Source: Diogma glabrata
Taxonomy: Eukaryota > Arthropoda > Insecta > Diptera > Cylindrotomidae
Reading direction: 5' to 3'
Assembly (NCBI GenBank): GCA_963693315.1
Contig: OY856186.1
Coordinates: 284,414,492 to 284,478,491, forward strand
DNA: 64,000 nt
Shown here in pieces: positions 10,095 to 20,632 of this stretch. Each line of letters opens with the position of its first letter. Within the stretch, counting starts at the first letter, position 1. The translations under genes were made by a program, and so were the position numbers. Below the pieces are notes generated by a model. It was not told the DNA's origin, searched no databases, and saw only the letters and a program-made list of their open reading frames with translations.

Positions 10095-10330
10095 CGTGAT
10101 ATCTCAAAACTGTGAGATTTCAGCCCCTCCATATTTTGTCTCTTAGTTTTTGTGGTTCTATTTCTCGATTGTTTGTTAAGATAGGATCAATCAACAAATA
10201 CAATTATGTTTACCGGTGGTGAATTTCAATTAAATATAAAACCTTGCTGTGATAAAGTAAGCAAAGCAATTTTATCATATTTGTCATGAGATGAACTGCT
10301 TTGTAAGAATCATATTTATGTTCCAATGTT
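10095..10330. other. Short intergenic spacer
   Basis: The first ~45 bases are shared with the right flank of the TIR element at 28401-28445. The rest may hold the decayed start of the gag region that is recognisable from 10330. No gene is seen. Confidence 0.4.
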
Positions 10331-11291
10331 TCAGAATTTGATGGTAATGCGAACTATAAAATTGAAACGTGGCTAGAAGAGTTTGAAAGTATGGCGTATC
10401 TCATGTCATGGAATCCATTAGAAAAATTAATTTATGCGAAAAGATTATTAATAGGCTCCGCAAAAATTGCATTACGTACTAGAACCGACCTAATTTCTTA
10501 TGATAAAAAGAAAGAATTTTTAATATCAGAAGTTTTTGTAGCTTTCAATAGTGCGGACATCCATTTTAAATTAGCAAATCGTAAGAAAAAAGAAAGTGAG
10601 TCGTTTAGAGACTTTTATTTTGCAATGCGAGAGTTAGGCTCGTTGGGAACTATTGACGAAATTTCAATAATTAAATACACTAAGTATTAATGGGATTAAT
10701 GATGTGGAGAGCAATAAAGTAATTTTGTATGGAGCGACAAATGTGGTAGAATTCAAAATAAAGCTAGATTTATATCAAGAGTTTAGATCCAAAATTTCGA
10801 ATTCAATGCGTAATACCAATTCAAATAATAGACGTTTACCGATGTTAAGATGTTTTAATTGTGGTAAGGTAGGCCATGAGTCAAAAAATTGTCGTAGAAA
10901 AACAGATGGACCAAAATGTTTTAGATGTGGCGAATATGTCCATATAGCTCCAAATTGCTCAAAAATAAACCCAAAATCCTCATTAGAAACTCAAAGAGAA
11001 ACAAAGTTCGTAGAGAAATCTAAAGTGAACAAATGCAACTTAAAATTAATAAAAATAAATAGTCAAGAAGCAAAAGCACTTATCGATACTGGTAGTGATT
11101 TAACATTGTTGCGAGAAAATATTTACAATCAAATAGGTTCTCCTCAAGTTGAAAATAAGACGTCAAATTTGTTAGGGATAGGAGAAACCGAAGTAAAAAC
11201 ACTTGGTTGTTTTCAAGCACAGATAGAATTAGACGAAATATGTTGTGATGCAACAATTCATATAGTTCCTCGGCAGTCACTAAACGGTACA
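10330..11291 (+). pseudogene. gypsy-class gag and protease relic
   Basis: Two open stretches (10391-10690 and 10704-11315) encode a Gag-like region beginning FDGNANYKIETWLEEFESM, then two CCHC knuckles (CFNCGKVGHESKNC and CFRCGEYVHIAPNC), then a retroviral-type aspartic protease with the active-site motif LIDTGSD near 11085. A stop near 10688 with a frame change splits the gag. The protease reading runs into a palindromic insertion at 11292, and the same reading resumes after it. This is a different lineage from the element at 1917: it has two knuckles and no SAP-like domain. Confidence 0.85.
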
Positions 11292-11998
11292 ATCCTAGTT
11301 TATCCCTCCAAATAGATTTGCGTTTTTTTTTCAGATAAATAGAAAGATTAGGTCCTCTGCATCCTAATTATGAAAAAAAAAATTTGCGGAAATGAGGGGG
11401 TCAAAAGTTATAAAGGATCAAACTTTCAATTTTACCTTGGTCCCCCCTTTGGTTTTTTTTTAGTTTTTTTTTTTTCATTTTTTTTTTTATTTTTATTTAT
11501 CAAAAATTATAAAGGATCAAACTTTCAATTTTACCTTGGTCCCCCCTTTGGTTTTTTAGACTTTGAATTCAATTTTTAAATTTTGTTTTGACTCAATTCT
11601 GCGATCTTACACAATTTCGATCAGAGATAGCACCGCCTCCCCAACGCGACCCACCCCACGCGCCCCCCCCCCCCCGCGTCCTCCCCCGCGTTTTCCGCGT
11701 CCCCTGCGCGAGGGGGGCGCGTCTGGTGGGGGACGCGTGGGGGGGGGGCGCGTTGAGGGGGTTCGGTGCTATCTCTGATCGAAATTGTGTAAGATCGCAA
11801 AATTGAGTCAAAAAAAAATCAATTCAAAGTTTAAAAAACCAAAGGGGGGACCAAGGTAAAATTGAAAGTTTGATCCTTTATAACTTTTGACTCCCTCATT
11901 TCCGCAAATTTTTTTTTTCATAATTAGGATGCAGAGGACCTAATCTTTCTATTTATCTGAAAAAAAACGCAAATCTATTTGGAGGGATAAACTAGGAT
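11292..11998. mobile_element. Long palindromic (fold-back) element with GC-rich core
   Basis: Left end ATCCTAGTTTATCCCTCC (11292) is the reverse complement of the right end at 11998. The arms pair through AGATTAGGTCCTCTGCATCC, AATTTACC/GGTAAAATT and ACTCAATTCTGCGATCTTAC to about 11636 and 11757. The left arm is longer because ~100 bases (with CTTTCAATTTTACCTTGG) are duplicated in it. The 120-base core at 11637-11756 is very rich in C, then in G, and is itself an imperfect palindrome. Both strands show the same small frame starting MTQFCDLTQFRSEIAP, a by-product of the symmetry. It interrupts the gypsy protease. A target duplication is not clear. Confidence 0.88.
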
Positions 11999-12660
11999 AA
12001 TGCCCACTAAACTTAGAGTGTATAATAGGAAATGACATTCTTATAGGTACAAAGATATTTCTTCGAGAAAAAGAGATTAAAATAGAAAAGTTAAAAGAAG
12101 ACGACATATTTTCGTGTTTCCACATAGAAGGAAAAGAAGACGGTCCTGAAATAAAAAATAAATTTGAAAATTCTATTCTTGATGTTATAAAAGAATATAA
12201 GCCTAACTGTACTAAAAAATTTCCCAATTAAAATGAAAATTTTACTATCAAGTGAGAAACCAATATGGCAACCGCCAAGACGATTAGCACCTGGGGAAAA
12301 ATTGAAGTAGATCACCAAATATCGTATTGCTTAGAGAAGAGAATTATACGTCAATCATCATCTGAATTCGCAAGCCCTATTGTCTTAGTAAACAAAAAAG
12401 ATAATACCAAACGTATTTGTATCGACTTTCGTAGATTAAATAGAGTCATATTAATGGATCGATTCCCTCTTCCGTTAATTGAAGATCAAAAAGATAAGCT
12501 GTATGGTGGTAAAATTTGTTCAACCTTGGACTTGGAAAATTGGTTCTTTCATGTGCCCGTAGAAGAAGAAAGTCGTAAATTTACTGCATTTGTCACACCC
12601 TCCGGTCACTATGAGTTCAACAAAGTTCCTTTTGGACTTTGTACATCACCAGCTGTGTTT
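11999..12660 (+). pseudogene. gypsy-class reverse transcriptase N-terminal relic
   Basis: Continues the element of 10330-11291. After degraded sequence with GNDILIGTKIFLREKEIKIE, an open stretch at 12265-12678 gives the fingers and palm of an LTR reverse transcriptase: RRLAPGEKIEVDHQISYCLE, ASPIVLVNKKDNTKRICIDF, STLDLENWFFHVPVEEESRK and VPFGLCTSPAVF. The first palm aspartate of the catalytic triad is present in STLDL. The YxDD motif and everything after it are missing because the reading stops at about 12655, next to a DD34E transposase copy. Confidence 0.85.
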
Positions 12661-12742
12661 CGTGGTCTATGTTTTTAGAAATTAAGTGGCATTAAATAAT
12701 TCACAATAATTCAATTTTTTTAAGTATTATTATATAATATAT

Positions 12743-14211
12743 CTAATGCAATGGTTGGCCTGCGGCCGCCAACGGTAATTTCATCGACATATCCAAATAG
12801 TAATTGTTGCAGTCGGTGGATGTTACTGTTTCAATGGATTGCCTAATAATATTCAATAAATTATCATTACTCCGCTCGGAAAGCAAATTTCGAGCGCTAA
12901 GTTTAGTTTTTGAAAATACTTTCTCAATCGGGTTGAGCATGGGCGAGTAAGGCGAGAGAAAAACTAAACGATGGTCTGTCTGACCTACAACCTCACGAAC
13001 TGCCTGCGTTTTGTGAATACTTGCATTATCAAGAACCAACCAAGCCTTTGAAATGGATAAAGTTCGAAGTTTTGTAAATAATTCCTGAAGAAATTCACAA
13101 AATATATTTGTATTAACTGACGAGTTGCCAATTATTTTGTGACAAACTACTTCATTTATGTTCATTGCAGCTATGAGTGACACGTTACGACCTCTTACAG
13201 TAGGAACGACTATATGTGCCGCTGTATTTACACGCGATCGCGCCTTAGTTCGTCGAAGGTGGTAGTTGAATCCTGATTCATCAATGAATATTATTTTTTC
13301 CCTTGAATAATATAAGAACTGAATCTAAAAAATTATGGTGCAAATTATGAAACTTTTTGCAATCCATACAATTTTAGAGCGATCTAGTTTCGAACCAATG
13401 AGAAAATTTTTAAACTTTAAAAAAGTTTATCATTCTCATCAGGGCTAGCCGACTAGATAAACTCTACCAAAAAATGTTAACGCTAATGATTATAAACCAA
13501 AAATTAGGTTACAACTCTAGCGAAGTGTAAAAACAAAAAATTTACATAAACATACATTTAATAAATTCAGGTTTAGTCAATTAATTTCTCTGGTGATCAT
13601 AATTTGCACCATAATTTTTTAGATTCAGTTCTTATATTATTCTTGATGGGAGATTTTCCACCGGGGTGATGTTACATCACAAATAATTTACTGAATTAAT
13701 TGTTTTCCCTTGATTGTGGAGCATGTTGCGCGTAATTCATCGAATATATCTTACGTTGCTCAATTGTAGATGCAGAATTCAGACGATCAACGTTAATCGT
13801 GGCACATTTCAGTGTTATTTTCAATTGTTTTAAACCATTGCTTATGGTAGATGTACACAACTGAATGTTATCAGTTTCCATAATTTTGTTGCGTATATTT
13901 TTCAGCGTAATGCTTGGGTTTTCTTCTATTAAGTACTCAATTTTATTTAAAATTGTTGAATTTAATTTTATATTACGACTGCCACCGCATTTTTTTTCGA
14001 TTACCTCACCGCCATTTTTATTATAATCTCTTATAATTGATTTGGCTGTATTTTTATTGATTCCAGCCATTTCTGCAGACTCATTAATGGCACGTCCTTC
14101 GTCATAAAATTTAATTAAAATTTTTTTCTTTTCAACGCTGGTACGGTTGTGTGTTGGTCTGCGGTTAAGTGAAGGAGAAACCGTCACAGTTGATTCACTG
14201 GATGTGCTCAT
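12743..14211 (-). pseudogene. IS630-Tc1-mariner (DD34E) transposase, interrupted
   Basis: Read on the minus strand. 14211-13696 gives an N-terminal helix-turn-helix region (EKKKILIKFYDEGRAINESA, INKNTAKSIIRDYNKNGG). The catalytic part runs from about 13312 to 12743: IIFIDESGFNYHLRRTKARS holds the first Asp, SISKAWLVLDNASIHKT the second, and FLSPYSPMLNPIEKVFSKTK the Glu. 34 residues separate the second Asp from the Glu. The join APQSREK is split by a ~400-base insertion (13303-13713) whose two ends both carry the SRE(K/N) codons. Otherwise both halves are open. Terminal inverted repeats could not be placed. Confidence 0.88.
13303..13713. mobile_element. Small inverted-repeat insertion inside the DD34E transposase
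   Basis: The host sequence TTTTCCCTTGA occurs at both edges (13296-13306 and 13703-13713), an 11-base direct repeat consistent with a target duplication. Inside, 13305-13641 is a fold-back with ~45-base arms (GAATAATATAAGAACTGAAT / its complement, including TTATGGTGCAAATTATGA). A 60-base tail (GATGGGAGATTTTCCACC...) lies between the right arm and the right direct repeat. No coding sequence. Confidence 0.7.
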
Positions 14212-14649
14212 TATTAATTTCTAATTTTGCTTTTTGAGTGCAACCTCTATAAAGTATTGAAAATGAACTAAAAACAATAAATCATTTAAGATAAAAAAGA
14301 ATTTTGATAACAGTAAAGGTTTATTTATTTTATATAAATTGTTATTTTCTATATAGAATTTAAATCCCGGAAATTTATTAGACACAACCTGTTCTGTTGG
14401 TTTTATTTCTTCTATGGTTGAATTTGATTTGGAAAAAATCCAAATTGATTTGGAAAAGGATGAAAATGTTTAAGATAAAAGTGAATTTGATATGAACAAA
14501 GGCGAATTTTATTTACAAAAGGGTGAACTTGATTTGGCAGACGTTGAATTTGACTTCCAAATTGATGAACCTGATTTGTAGAAGGTTGAATTTGGAGTGC
14601 AAAACCTATAGATAGATTTAAGTTTTCACTTCTGTCGGCCGTCCTTAAC
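14212..14649. repeat. AT-rich spacer with degenerate GAATTTGATTTGG-type repeats
   Basis: 14212-14400 shows no gene. 14408-14600 contains about nine diverged short units around GAATTTGATTTGG / GAACTTGATTTGGC. The plus strand could be read as a charged repeat but is broken by stops, and the minus-strand 79-codon frame is of low complexity. I see no functional gene here. Confidence 0.5.
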
Positions 14650-15898
14650 ACTGCCTTCTTTTTTTATTGTGACGTTTCAACGAGGAAACTACGTCAATTT
14701 ATTCCAAAACAGTTTCTTCAAAGCATTTTCGTGCAAATGCACAACATTTCTCATCCCGGAATCAATTCTTCTATTAAATTACTGACTGACGCCGTGGTCT
14801 GGCCGTCAATAAAAAAGGATGTCTGGGAAATGACTCGAAACTGTTTAGTGTCAGAAATCGAAAATTTCACGACACACTCGATCTCCTCTATCTAATTATT
14901 CTTCAACTGCAGAACGATTTTCCAAAATTCATTTAGATATTATTGGACCGATGCCTTCATCTGAAGGACAACGGTATTGTGTAACTCTGATCGACAGATA
15001 CACAAGATGGCCCGAAGCAATCCCGATTTCAGAAATTACGGCTCAACTGTAGCCACTGCTGTTTATTCTGGGTGGATATCTCGCTTCAGGGCTCCAAATT
15101 TCATTTTGACCGACCGAGGATCACAATTCGAATCACAATTATATTCTGAACTTTCAAAGTTGTTAGGTTTCGAACATCGACGAACCACAGCTTATAATCC
15201 TAAATGTAATGGCATGATCGAACGTTTTCATCGAACATTGAAAGCAGCCATAATGTGTCACGATCGACAAGAATGAACACGTACTCCCCCGACTATACTT
15301 CTTGGACTCCGTACGGCTTTCCGGGAAGATTTTAAATCTACCTCTGCGGAATTAGTGTATGGATCTACCTTACGCTTGCCGGGACACTTTTTATCGGAAC
15401 ATACGACATTGGTTCCACAGTCGGATTTTGTAACTAAAATCAAGCTACAGTTCAACAATTTCCGACCTGTTACTTCTTTTCGTCACTGGAATGATAACGT
15501 TTTTGTTTTCAACGATTTGAAAACCTGCTGACACGTTTCGTTGCAGACACGGTCCGTTGCAACAACCCTACGATGGACCCTATCTCGTCATCAATCGAGA
15601 TGACAAAACTTTCACAATAGATATTAAAGGAAGAATGGTTAAAGTTAGTATCGACAGATTAAAACCCAGCTATCATGATAGCACTAAGTCTGATCGATCC
15701 CTGATGAACCATTCACCGATAATATCTAGTTCTCCTCAGCACTGTTCTTCGATACCTGTTTCGATTCTACGAAACAGGATCAAATCTCTAACTCCGATCA
15801 AAAATAAAAAAACAGTGCGTTTTAATCTTCAACCTCAAACCTTAGTTACAGGTCTGGTCGGACCGCCACATCCAGTATCTCGCCTTATTTCGCAATAA
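14650..15898 (+). pseudogene. gypsy-class (CsRn1-like) integrase relic
   Basis: Pieces in shifting frames give the integrase zinc domain (QMHNISHPGINSSIKLLTDA, WPSIKKDVWEMTRNC), the core (LDIIGPMPSSEGQRYCVTL, FILTDRGSQFESQLYSELSK, YNPKCNGMIERFHRTLKAA: Asp, Asp and Glu are all present) and the C-terminal part with QQPYDGPYLVINRDDKTFTI and VSIDRLKPSY. At least three frameshifts and a stop at 15274 are seen. It may belong with the gag-RT piece at 10330-12660 or be a separate element; the intervening RNase H region is missing. Confidence 0.82.
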
Positions 15899-16052
15899 GT
15901 CTTTATATAGTAAACTTTTTAATTTATTAATTTTATTTCAAAATTTTGACTCTGCTTAAATCTTTCTACAGTTGCTCTCTACCCACAGCATGTAATCATC
16001 TTTTTAGCGTGATATTGCTATATAGTATATGCCAATATCACTGATAAGGGGG

Positions 16053-16815
16053 TGTATGTGGCGTATCGTTAAACTTAAATGCATTTTTTCAATCAAATAG
16101 TTTTTTTAAAAAAACGAAAAACAAATTATTCAGTTTATGTTTTTCAGTTAGATTTTTCAAACTCAAGAAAAAGGAATAATTTAATTTTTTGTTTTTACCG
16201 AAAAGAGTTTTAAATAAATTATCATTGATAACAATCAAATTAGGATTACTTAAAGGCTTTTTAGAACAAGAGCCCGCGACGGCCAGACCTTCGTTATTTT
16301 ATGCTGAAAGTTTCTCTGCGCATACCCCTTACTCAGGTAGGAACGATAAGCGACATGAAGTTTGGATCATAGTGGCTTTGGCAGGGGGCAGTGTAGAGGT
16401 AACAGAGGGCCTCCAAAGTTTCGTGAAAGTATAAAAGCTAATTTTTTTTAAACTTTAAAGTTTAAGGGTGTCTGGCAGGGGGTTTCCACGATAGTAAGTG
16501 TCTGGCAATGGGTGACGTGACTTCTAATACTATCCCGAAGAATTTATAAAAAAATTAGATTTTATACTTTCACGAAACTTTGGAGGCCCCTCTGCTACCT
16601 GCCAAAGCACTATGATCAAAACTTCATATGTCGCTTATCGTTCCTAGCTGAGTAGGGGGTATGCGCAGAGAAACTTTCAGGCTTTTATAAAATAACGAAG
16701 GTCTGGCCGTCGCGGGCTCTTAGTCTATTGTAATTATGTGTAGATAAAAACTATTTGTATATAAAGTGAAGTTTTTACAAATTGAATTAGTTATATAGAA
16801 AATACATTAATTACA
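16053..16815 (+). repeat. Candidate 3' LTR of the integrase relic
   Basis: A purine tract ATAAGGGGGTG at 16044-16054 is followed by TGTATGTGGCGTATCG, as expected for the start of an LTR after the integrase gene. The right end is uncertain (possibly near 16814). A palindromic element at 16268-16721 lies within it. There is no second LTR in the window to compare. Confidence 0.45.
16268..16721. mobile_element. Palindromic element, 454 bases
   Basis: The ends are AAGAGCCCGCGACGGCCAGA and its exact complement. The arms pair for ~170 bases, including ACCTTCGTTATTTTAT, TTTCTCTGCGCATACCCC, GAACGATAAGCGACAT and CACGAAACTTTGGAGGC, with a few mismatches. The centre contains GTGTCTGGCAGGGGG-type repeats. 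No coding sequence. It lies in the candidate LTR that begins at 16053. Confidence 0.85.
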
Positions 16816-17205
16816 CATCAAAAATTAAATGATTTATATATTTGCTGAGATCGATTACTTTGATCTAATAATTATGCATACAATTTTACTGAATGTATGT
16901 TAGCCGTTATCACTGCATTTCATATATATTATATATATATATATCTGTAATTGGCTCCAAGAATTGGAAATAAATTGCAGTTTTTGGAAAGAAAATATGA
17001 TTCATTGTGGAGATGTTATTTTATCAACAATATGTATTCAGCTAGAACTACTAGCCTTATTCAATAATATTTAGAAATATTAGCAAATATAGCGCGAATG
17101 ACAAGCTATAACTTTACAACATTCAATTCAAAATTCCAACAAAATATCTAAAATTAGGAAATTCAATTACAAATTATTATGGTTAGTATTTAATGTTTGT
17201 TTTTT
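16722..17205. other. AT-rich spacer
   Basis: Contains a short (AT)n run near 16925-16945. No coding or structural feature recognised. It lies downstream of DDA1, which is on the minus strand. Confidence 0.4.
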
Positions 17206-17211
17206 TTTATT
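17206..17211 (-). terminator. Polyadenylation signal AATAAA for DDA1
   Basis: AATAAA on the minus strand about 84 bases after the DDA1 stop codon. Position and sequence fit a cleavage/polyadenylation signal; there is no transcript evidence. Confidence 0.5.
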
Positions 17212-17294
17212 TCAATGACATGAAATTTTAAAATAAATGTAACGTTAAAGAAAGTAAATTATATAGTTGTTTGTAATTTTAGTTGTCTTAAGAC

Positions 17295-17921
17295 TTAAAT
17301 TGGATTTACAACTTCCAGTCTAGCTCGTTTTCTTGAGTTTGTGTCAGGGTTTTCATTACCGCCATGTTCTCTTTTTCTAGGAATACACTGAAACAAAATA
17401 GAAAAATAGTAAATTTTTAATTTTTAAACAAAACATAATTCATTTTAAAACAATTAAAAAATAAACAAACTATCGATCATGCTAATAAAATAATATTAAA
17501 AAAAAGCAATAAACAAACAATTGACGCATGATTCTTCTCGAAAATTGATCATTTTCTTTTCTTTGATAAAAAGAAAAACTCTTTACCTTTTATCCCATTG
17601 CTGATGAAGGTATCGTAATAATAGTTGTTTTTTATCTGGTACAATTACTTTAATGAAATAAATAAAATTATTATTTTATTAATAATATTATTGAATAAAT
17701 ATACTTTGTTCTGAAGGAATCTCGACTGTCGGTAGATATACGGATGGCCTTTTGGATGATGTTCTTATTCCATTTTCCGAATTAAACAGTGCGAAATTTT
17801 GTTCATTATAACATGGTAAATCCTTTAAAAATTCCGGAACAGACTATTGTAAAAGCCAAATTTAATTTAATGTACAGCACGGTTCCAACAATAAAAAATC
17901 AATCGAATTCAACTCCACCAT
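17295..17921 (-). CDS. DDA1: DET1- and DDB1-associated protein 1 (four exons)
   Basis: Exons on the minus strand: 17921-17919 (ATG only), 17843-17705, 17647-17587 and 17376-17295 (stop TAA), 285 bases in total for 94 residues (human DDA1 is about 102). Conserved blocks are PEFLKDLPCYNEQNFALFN, SKRPSVYLPTVEIPSEQ and LLLRYLHQQWDKR, followed by a basic tail ending KRARLEVVNPI. Splice sites: ATG|GTGGAG, AATAG|TCT, CAAA|GTATAT, AAAG|TAATT, AAAAG|GTAAAG, and CCTAG|AAAAAG, preceded 11 bases earlier by a second possible acceptor TTTCAG that would change the frame. The CCTAG acceptor is chosen because it preserves the DDA1-like tail. DDA1 is a small subunit bound to DDB1 in CUL4-DDB1-DET1 ubiquitin ligases, acting mainly in the nucleus. 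The one-codon first exon is the least certain part. Confidence 0.88.
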
Positions 17922-18810
17922 GATTGTTTGTTATTGTTCTGTCCTTTCCAATGAATATTTATTTTTTCATTAAAACTATTTTTTTTTTAATTTTTATAAT
18001 AAATATTTTTAATAAGAAAAGTAAGTTTTTGACACAATTCAAACTAAATTTAATTTGTAAAATTTATTAATATTGAGAATGTGTTTTGGGAACTAATGCG
18101 AATACAAATATACAATTCCACTGTTTGCCATTTCAGAAATGTGTGGTTAGGTTTAAATAAAAAATATACCTAAATTATATAGATTACACTAGTTGAATAT
18201 AGATGTCAGTTATATAACAGAAGTGTGTAGAACAGTTTTATATAAATTGCTACATCCCTACACTGGTATAAAATTATGAATGTATTAGTTATATAAACTA
18301 AACCGTTATTATTATAAGTGAAATTCTACTTAATAGAAAATAATAATTCCGTAACTCTATGTGGATCTATGCCAGTAATACACAAGCAATTAAGAATAAA
18401 TTATTTCATTGCAATTTTCCCCCAATTTTCTCTATATTTTAATTTTAAATATATTTTATTTTGTATTATATCCGTTTCGAATTCTATAGTTTAACAGTAA
18501 TGGTCTCTTAACGAAAAATGGATTCAATAACGTATTTTATGGTAAAGCACAAAGCTATAAAATACGAGAGTAAAATTAAACGCTATAATAACTAAACGGT
18601 TATGTTATTCGCAATTGGATCGAAATCAAAAATCAGATATGGTGGGTGTTGCAGTTATATTCACAATAACGACATTTTAATATTACACAACAACGTAAAA
18701 GCGCGCAATGTAAACGCGAACTGGTCGACATAACCAACACCAACACCATATAATCAGCCAAAAGAAGGTAGTGGGATACACGGTTCACTGTATATGGAAA
18801 AACAGAGACA
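17922..18810. other. Upstream region of DDA1, no gene seen
   Basis: AT-rich. The minus strand here would hold the DDA1 promoter and 5' untranslated region. The segment 18600-18780 is less AT-rich (GCGCGCAATGTAAACGCG) and could be part of a promoter or an old repeat. No clear TATA box or open frame is assigned. Confidence 0.35.
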
Positions 18811-19250
18811 GCATTTACAGCGACATAGCAAATTAGTAGAAAGTATATTAATTTGCAATCTTGTCAATTTAATATGAGTTTACAACGTAGATTGTAACTT
18901 AAATCTTTTATGATGTAAACACATTTCAACTTAAATTGGTATCTGTCAAACTTTTAAAAAAGAATTGAAAAATATGATTATTCTAGAGCCGATTACTCAA
19001 ATTATTTGTTTGATGTTGAAAAATGTTTGAGAAAAGCAATTTGATGGTATAAAATTTTTAAGAACAGGAGACGGTGTAGAAAACAAATATTTTTATTTGC
19101 AAAGGTGTTCACAGCGTGAAGTATTAAATTAAAAATAATTTGATTTGTAGTAAGCCTGGATATCAAATTAGTTGCAAGATTTTAAAATAAAAAGTGTTTA
19201 CAGCACAGATTTAAATTACATCTACTAATTTGCTATGCCGCTGTAAATGC
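18811..19250. mobile_element. MITE-like element with 30-base TIRs
   Basis: The left end 18811-18840 (GCATTTACAGCGACATAGCA...) and the right end 19221-19250 are inverted copies with one mismatch in 30. The 440-base element has no coding sequence. No target duplication is clear. Confidence 0.75.
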
Positions 19251-19345
19251 GGTAATAATACTTGCTGGCCAATCACCACCAGTGGATTCGTCAAAAATCA
19301 ATTTAATGGACCGGATTTGAACCTCCTCATCAGTGCCTCATCCTT
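19251..19345 (-). repeat. Possible tRNA-derived SINE
   Basis: On the minus strand AGGTTCAAATCCGG matches an RNA polymerase III B-box (GGTTCRANNCC). It is preceded by an A-box-like AAGCCTAAGGATGAGG and followed by a non-tRNA body (CCACTGGTGGTGATTGGCC). No cloverleaf could be drawn. Confidence 0.4.
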
Positions 19346-19928
19346 AGGCTTATTGTATTTTTTAAGCTGAAATTTCATCAATTTACCTACTTAGCAATAG
19401 CAATGATATGAGAATGGTTTGAATACAACTCCCGAGGGTTCATATATTTTTGATTTTTATTAAAAAAAATTGATTAATTAAAACAAAAAGATTTTTTTTA
19501 TTTTAATCTGATTTAAATCAAAAAATAGATTTTTTTGATTTGATCACTTTTTTTTATAAAAAATTGTACTAAAGACTTGTACTCCCCCACTAGTTAGTCT
19601 TCTTTGCTTAGTTGAGTACAGAAAAAATATAAATTGATGTACATTTATTAAATAAACTTCAGTTAAAAGTTGATACATTTTTTCTTCGACTGAGTCTAAC
19701 TCCTTTCGGATTTCAACGTTATAAACAATTTCCATTATCTAAATTCGTCATCGTAATTATGTACATTCTCTCATTATATTGCACTAGAAAATGGTTCAAT
19801 TTTTCCTTGAAATTTAAAATAGATTGGCAAGAACGAAATAGGAAACCATGTGGCGAACGAACGCACAAGCTGTTCCTGTTTTGCAGCTGCATAAGTGTGA
19901 ACACACCATTATAACAATAATGACGCTA
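19346..19928. other. AT-rich spacer
   Basis: No gene is supported. Short minus-strand frames at 19544-19904 have no recognisable motif and an unconvincing composition. Confidence 0.4.
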
Positions 19929-20391
19929 ATGTGATTTTCGATTGGTAAAATCAGATTTGATCGAAAAGATCTAGATTTTGGTGACCAAACGAACATGAAA
20001 TCAGCTGTTTTTAATATTTTTGTTGTATGGGTAAAAAAAATGACATTTGCGACATGTGCTTTGATAATAGTAAACTACTTTTTACACACTTCAGGCATTT
20101 TGCACACTTTTATTTAGTTTAGAATTATTTATTTCATTAAATTTAATTTAATTTACAATTAATAAACTCATCTAACATTTGAAATCTCATATTAAAGAAG
20201 ACAATTGACATATGTCATATTTCACTTTAATTGGTATTAGTGAAGGGGAATTGATCTGAGGGGTAAATCTAGCTAAAATCTCAGATTTGAAAAACAGATC
20301 TCAATCTGACGTACCAATGAAACACAAATTTGCTGTCAGATCAAAAATAAATCAATTTTTTTTGATCTGACGTGCGAATCGAAAATCACAT
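19929..20391. mobile_element. Inverted-repeat element, 463 bases
   Basis: The ends ATGTGATTTTCGATT (19929) and its complement (20377-20391) are perfect over 15 bases. Internal motifs such as ATCAGATTTGATC and GATCTGAC recur in inverted positions. No coding sequence. Confidence 0.55.
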
Positions 20392-20432
20392 AAATTTTTT
20401 TTTTGCACTATATAAAATCTTTTGCACTATCT

Positions 20433-20632
20433 NNNNNNNNNNNNNNNNNNNNNNNNNNNNNNNNNNNNNNNNNNNNNNNNNNNNNNNNNNNNNNNNNNNN
20501 NNNNNNNNNNNNNNNNNNNNNNNNNNNNNNNNNNNNNNNNNNNNNNNNNNNNNNNNNNNNNNNNNNNNNNNNNNNNNNNNNNNNNNNNNNNNNNNNNNNN
20601 NNNNNNNNNNNNNNNNNNNNNNNNNNNNNNNN
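20433..20632. other. Assembly gap of 200 N
   Basis: Exactly 200 N, probably a placeholder of fixed size, so the real distance is unknown. It cuts a LINE fragment on its right side. Confidence 0.99.

Noticed and set aside
11563..11811. Pro/Arg-rich frames on both strands
   Set aside because: Generated by the GC-rich palindrome; both strands give the same start because of the symmetry.
10330..15898. Treating the gag-protease-RT and the integrase pieces as one certain element
   Set aside because: The middle (rest of RT, RNase H) is missing and a transposase copy lies between them. The integrase looks CsRn1-like, so common origin is possible but unproven.
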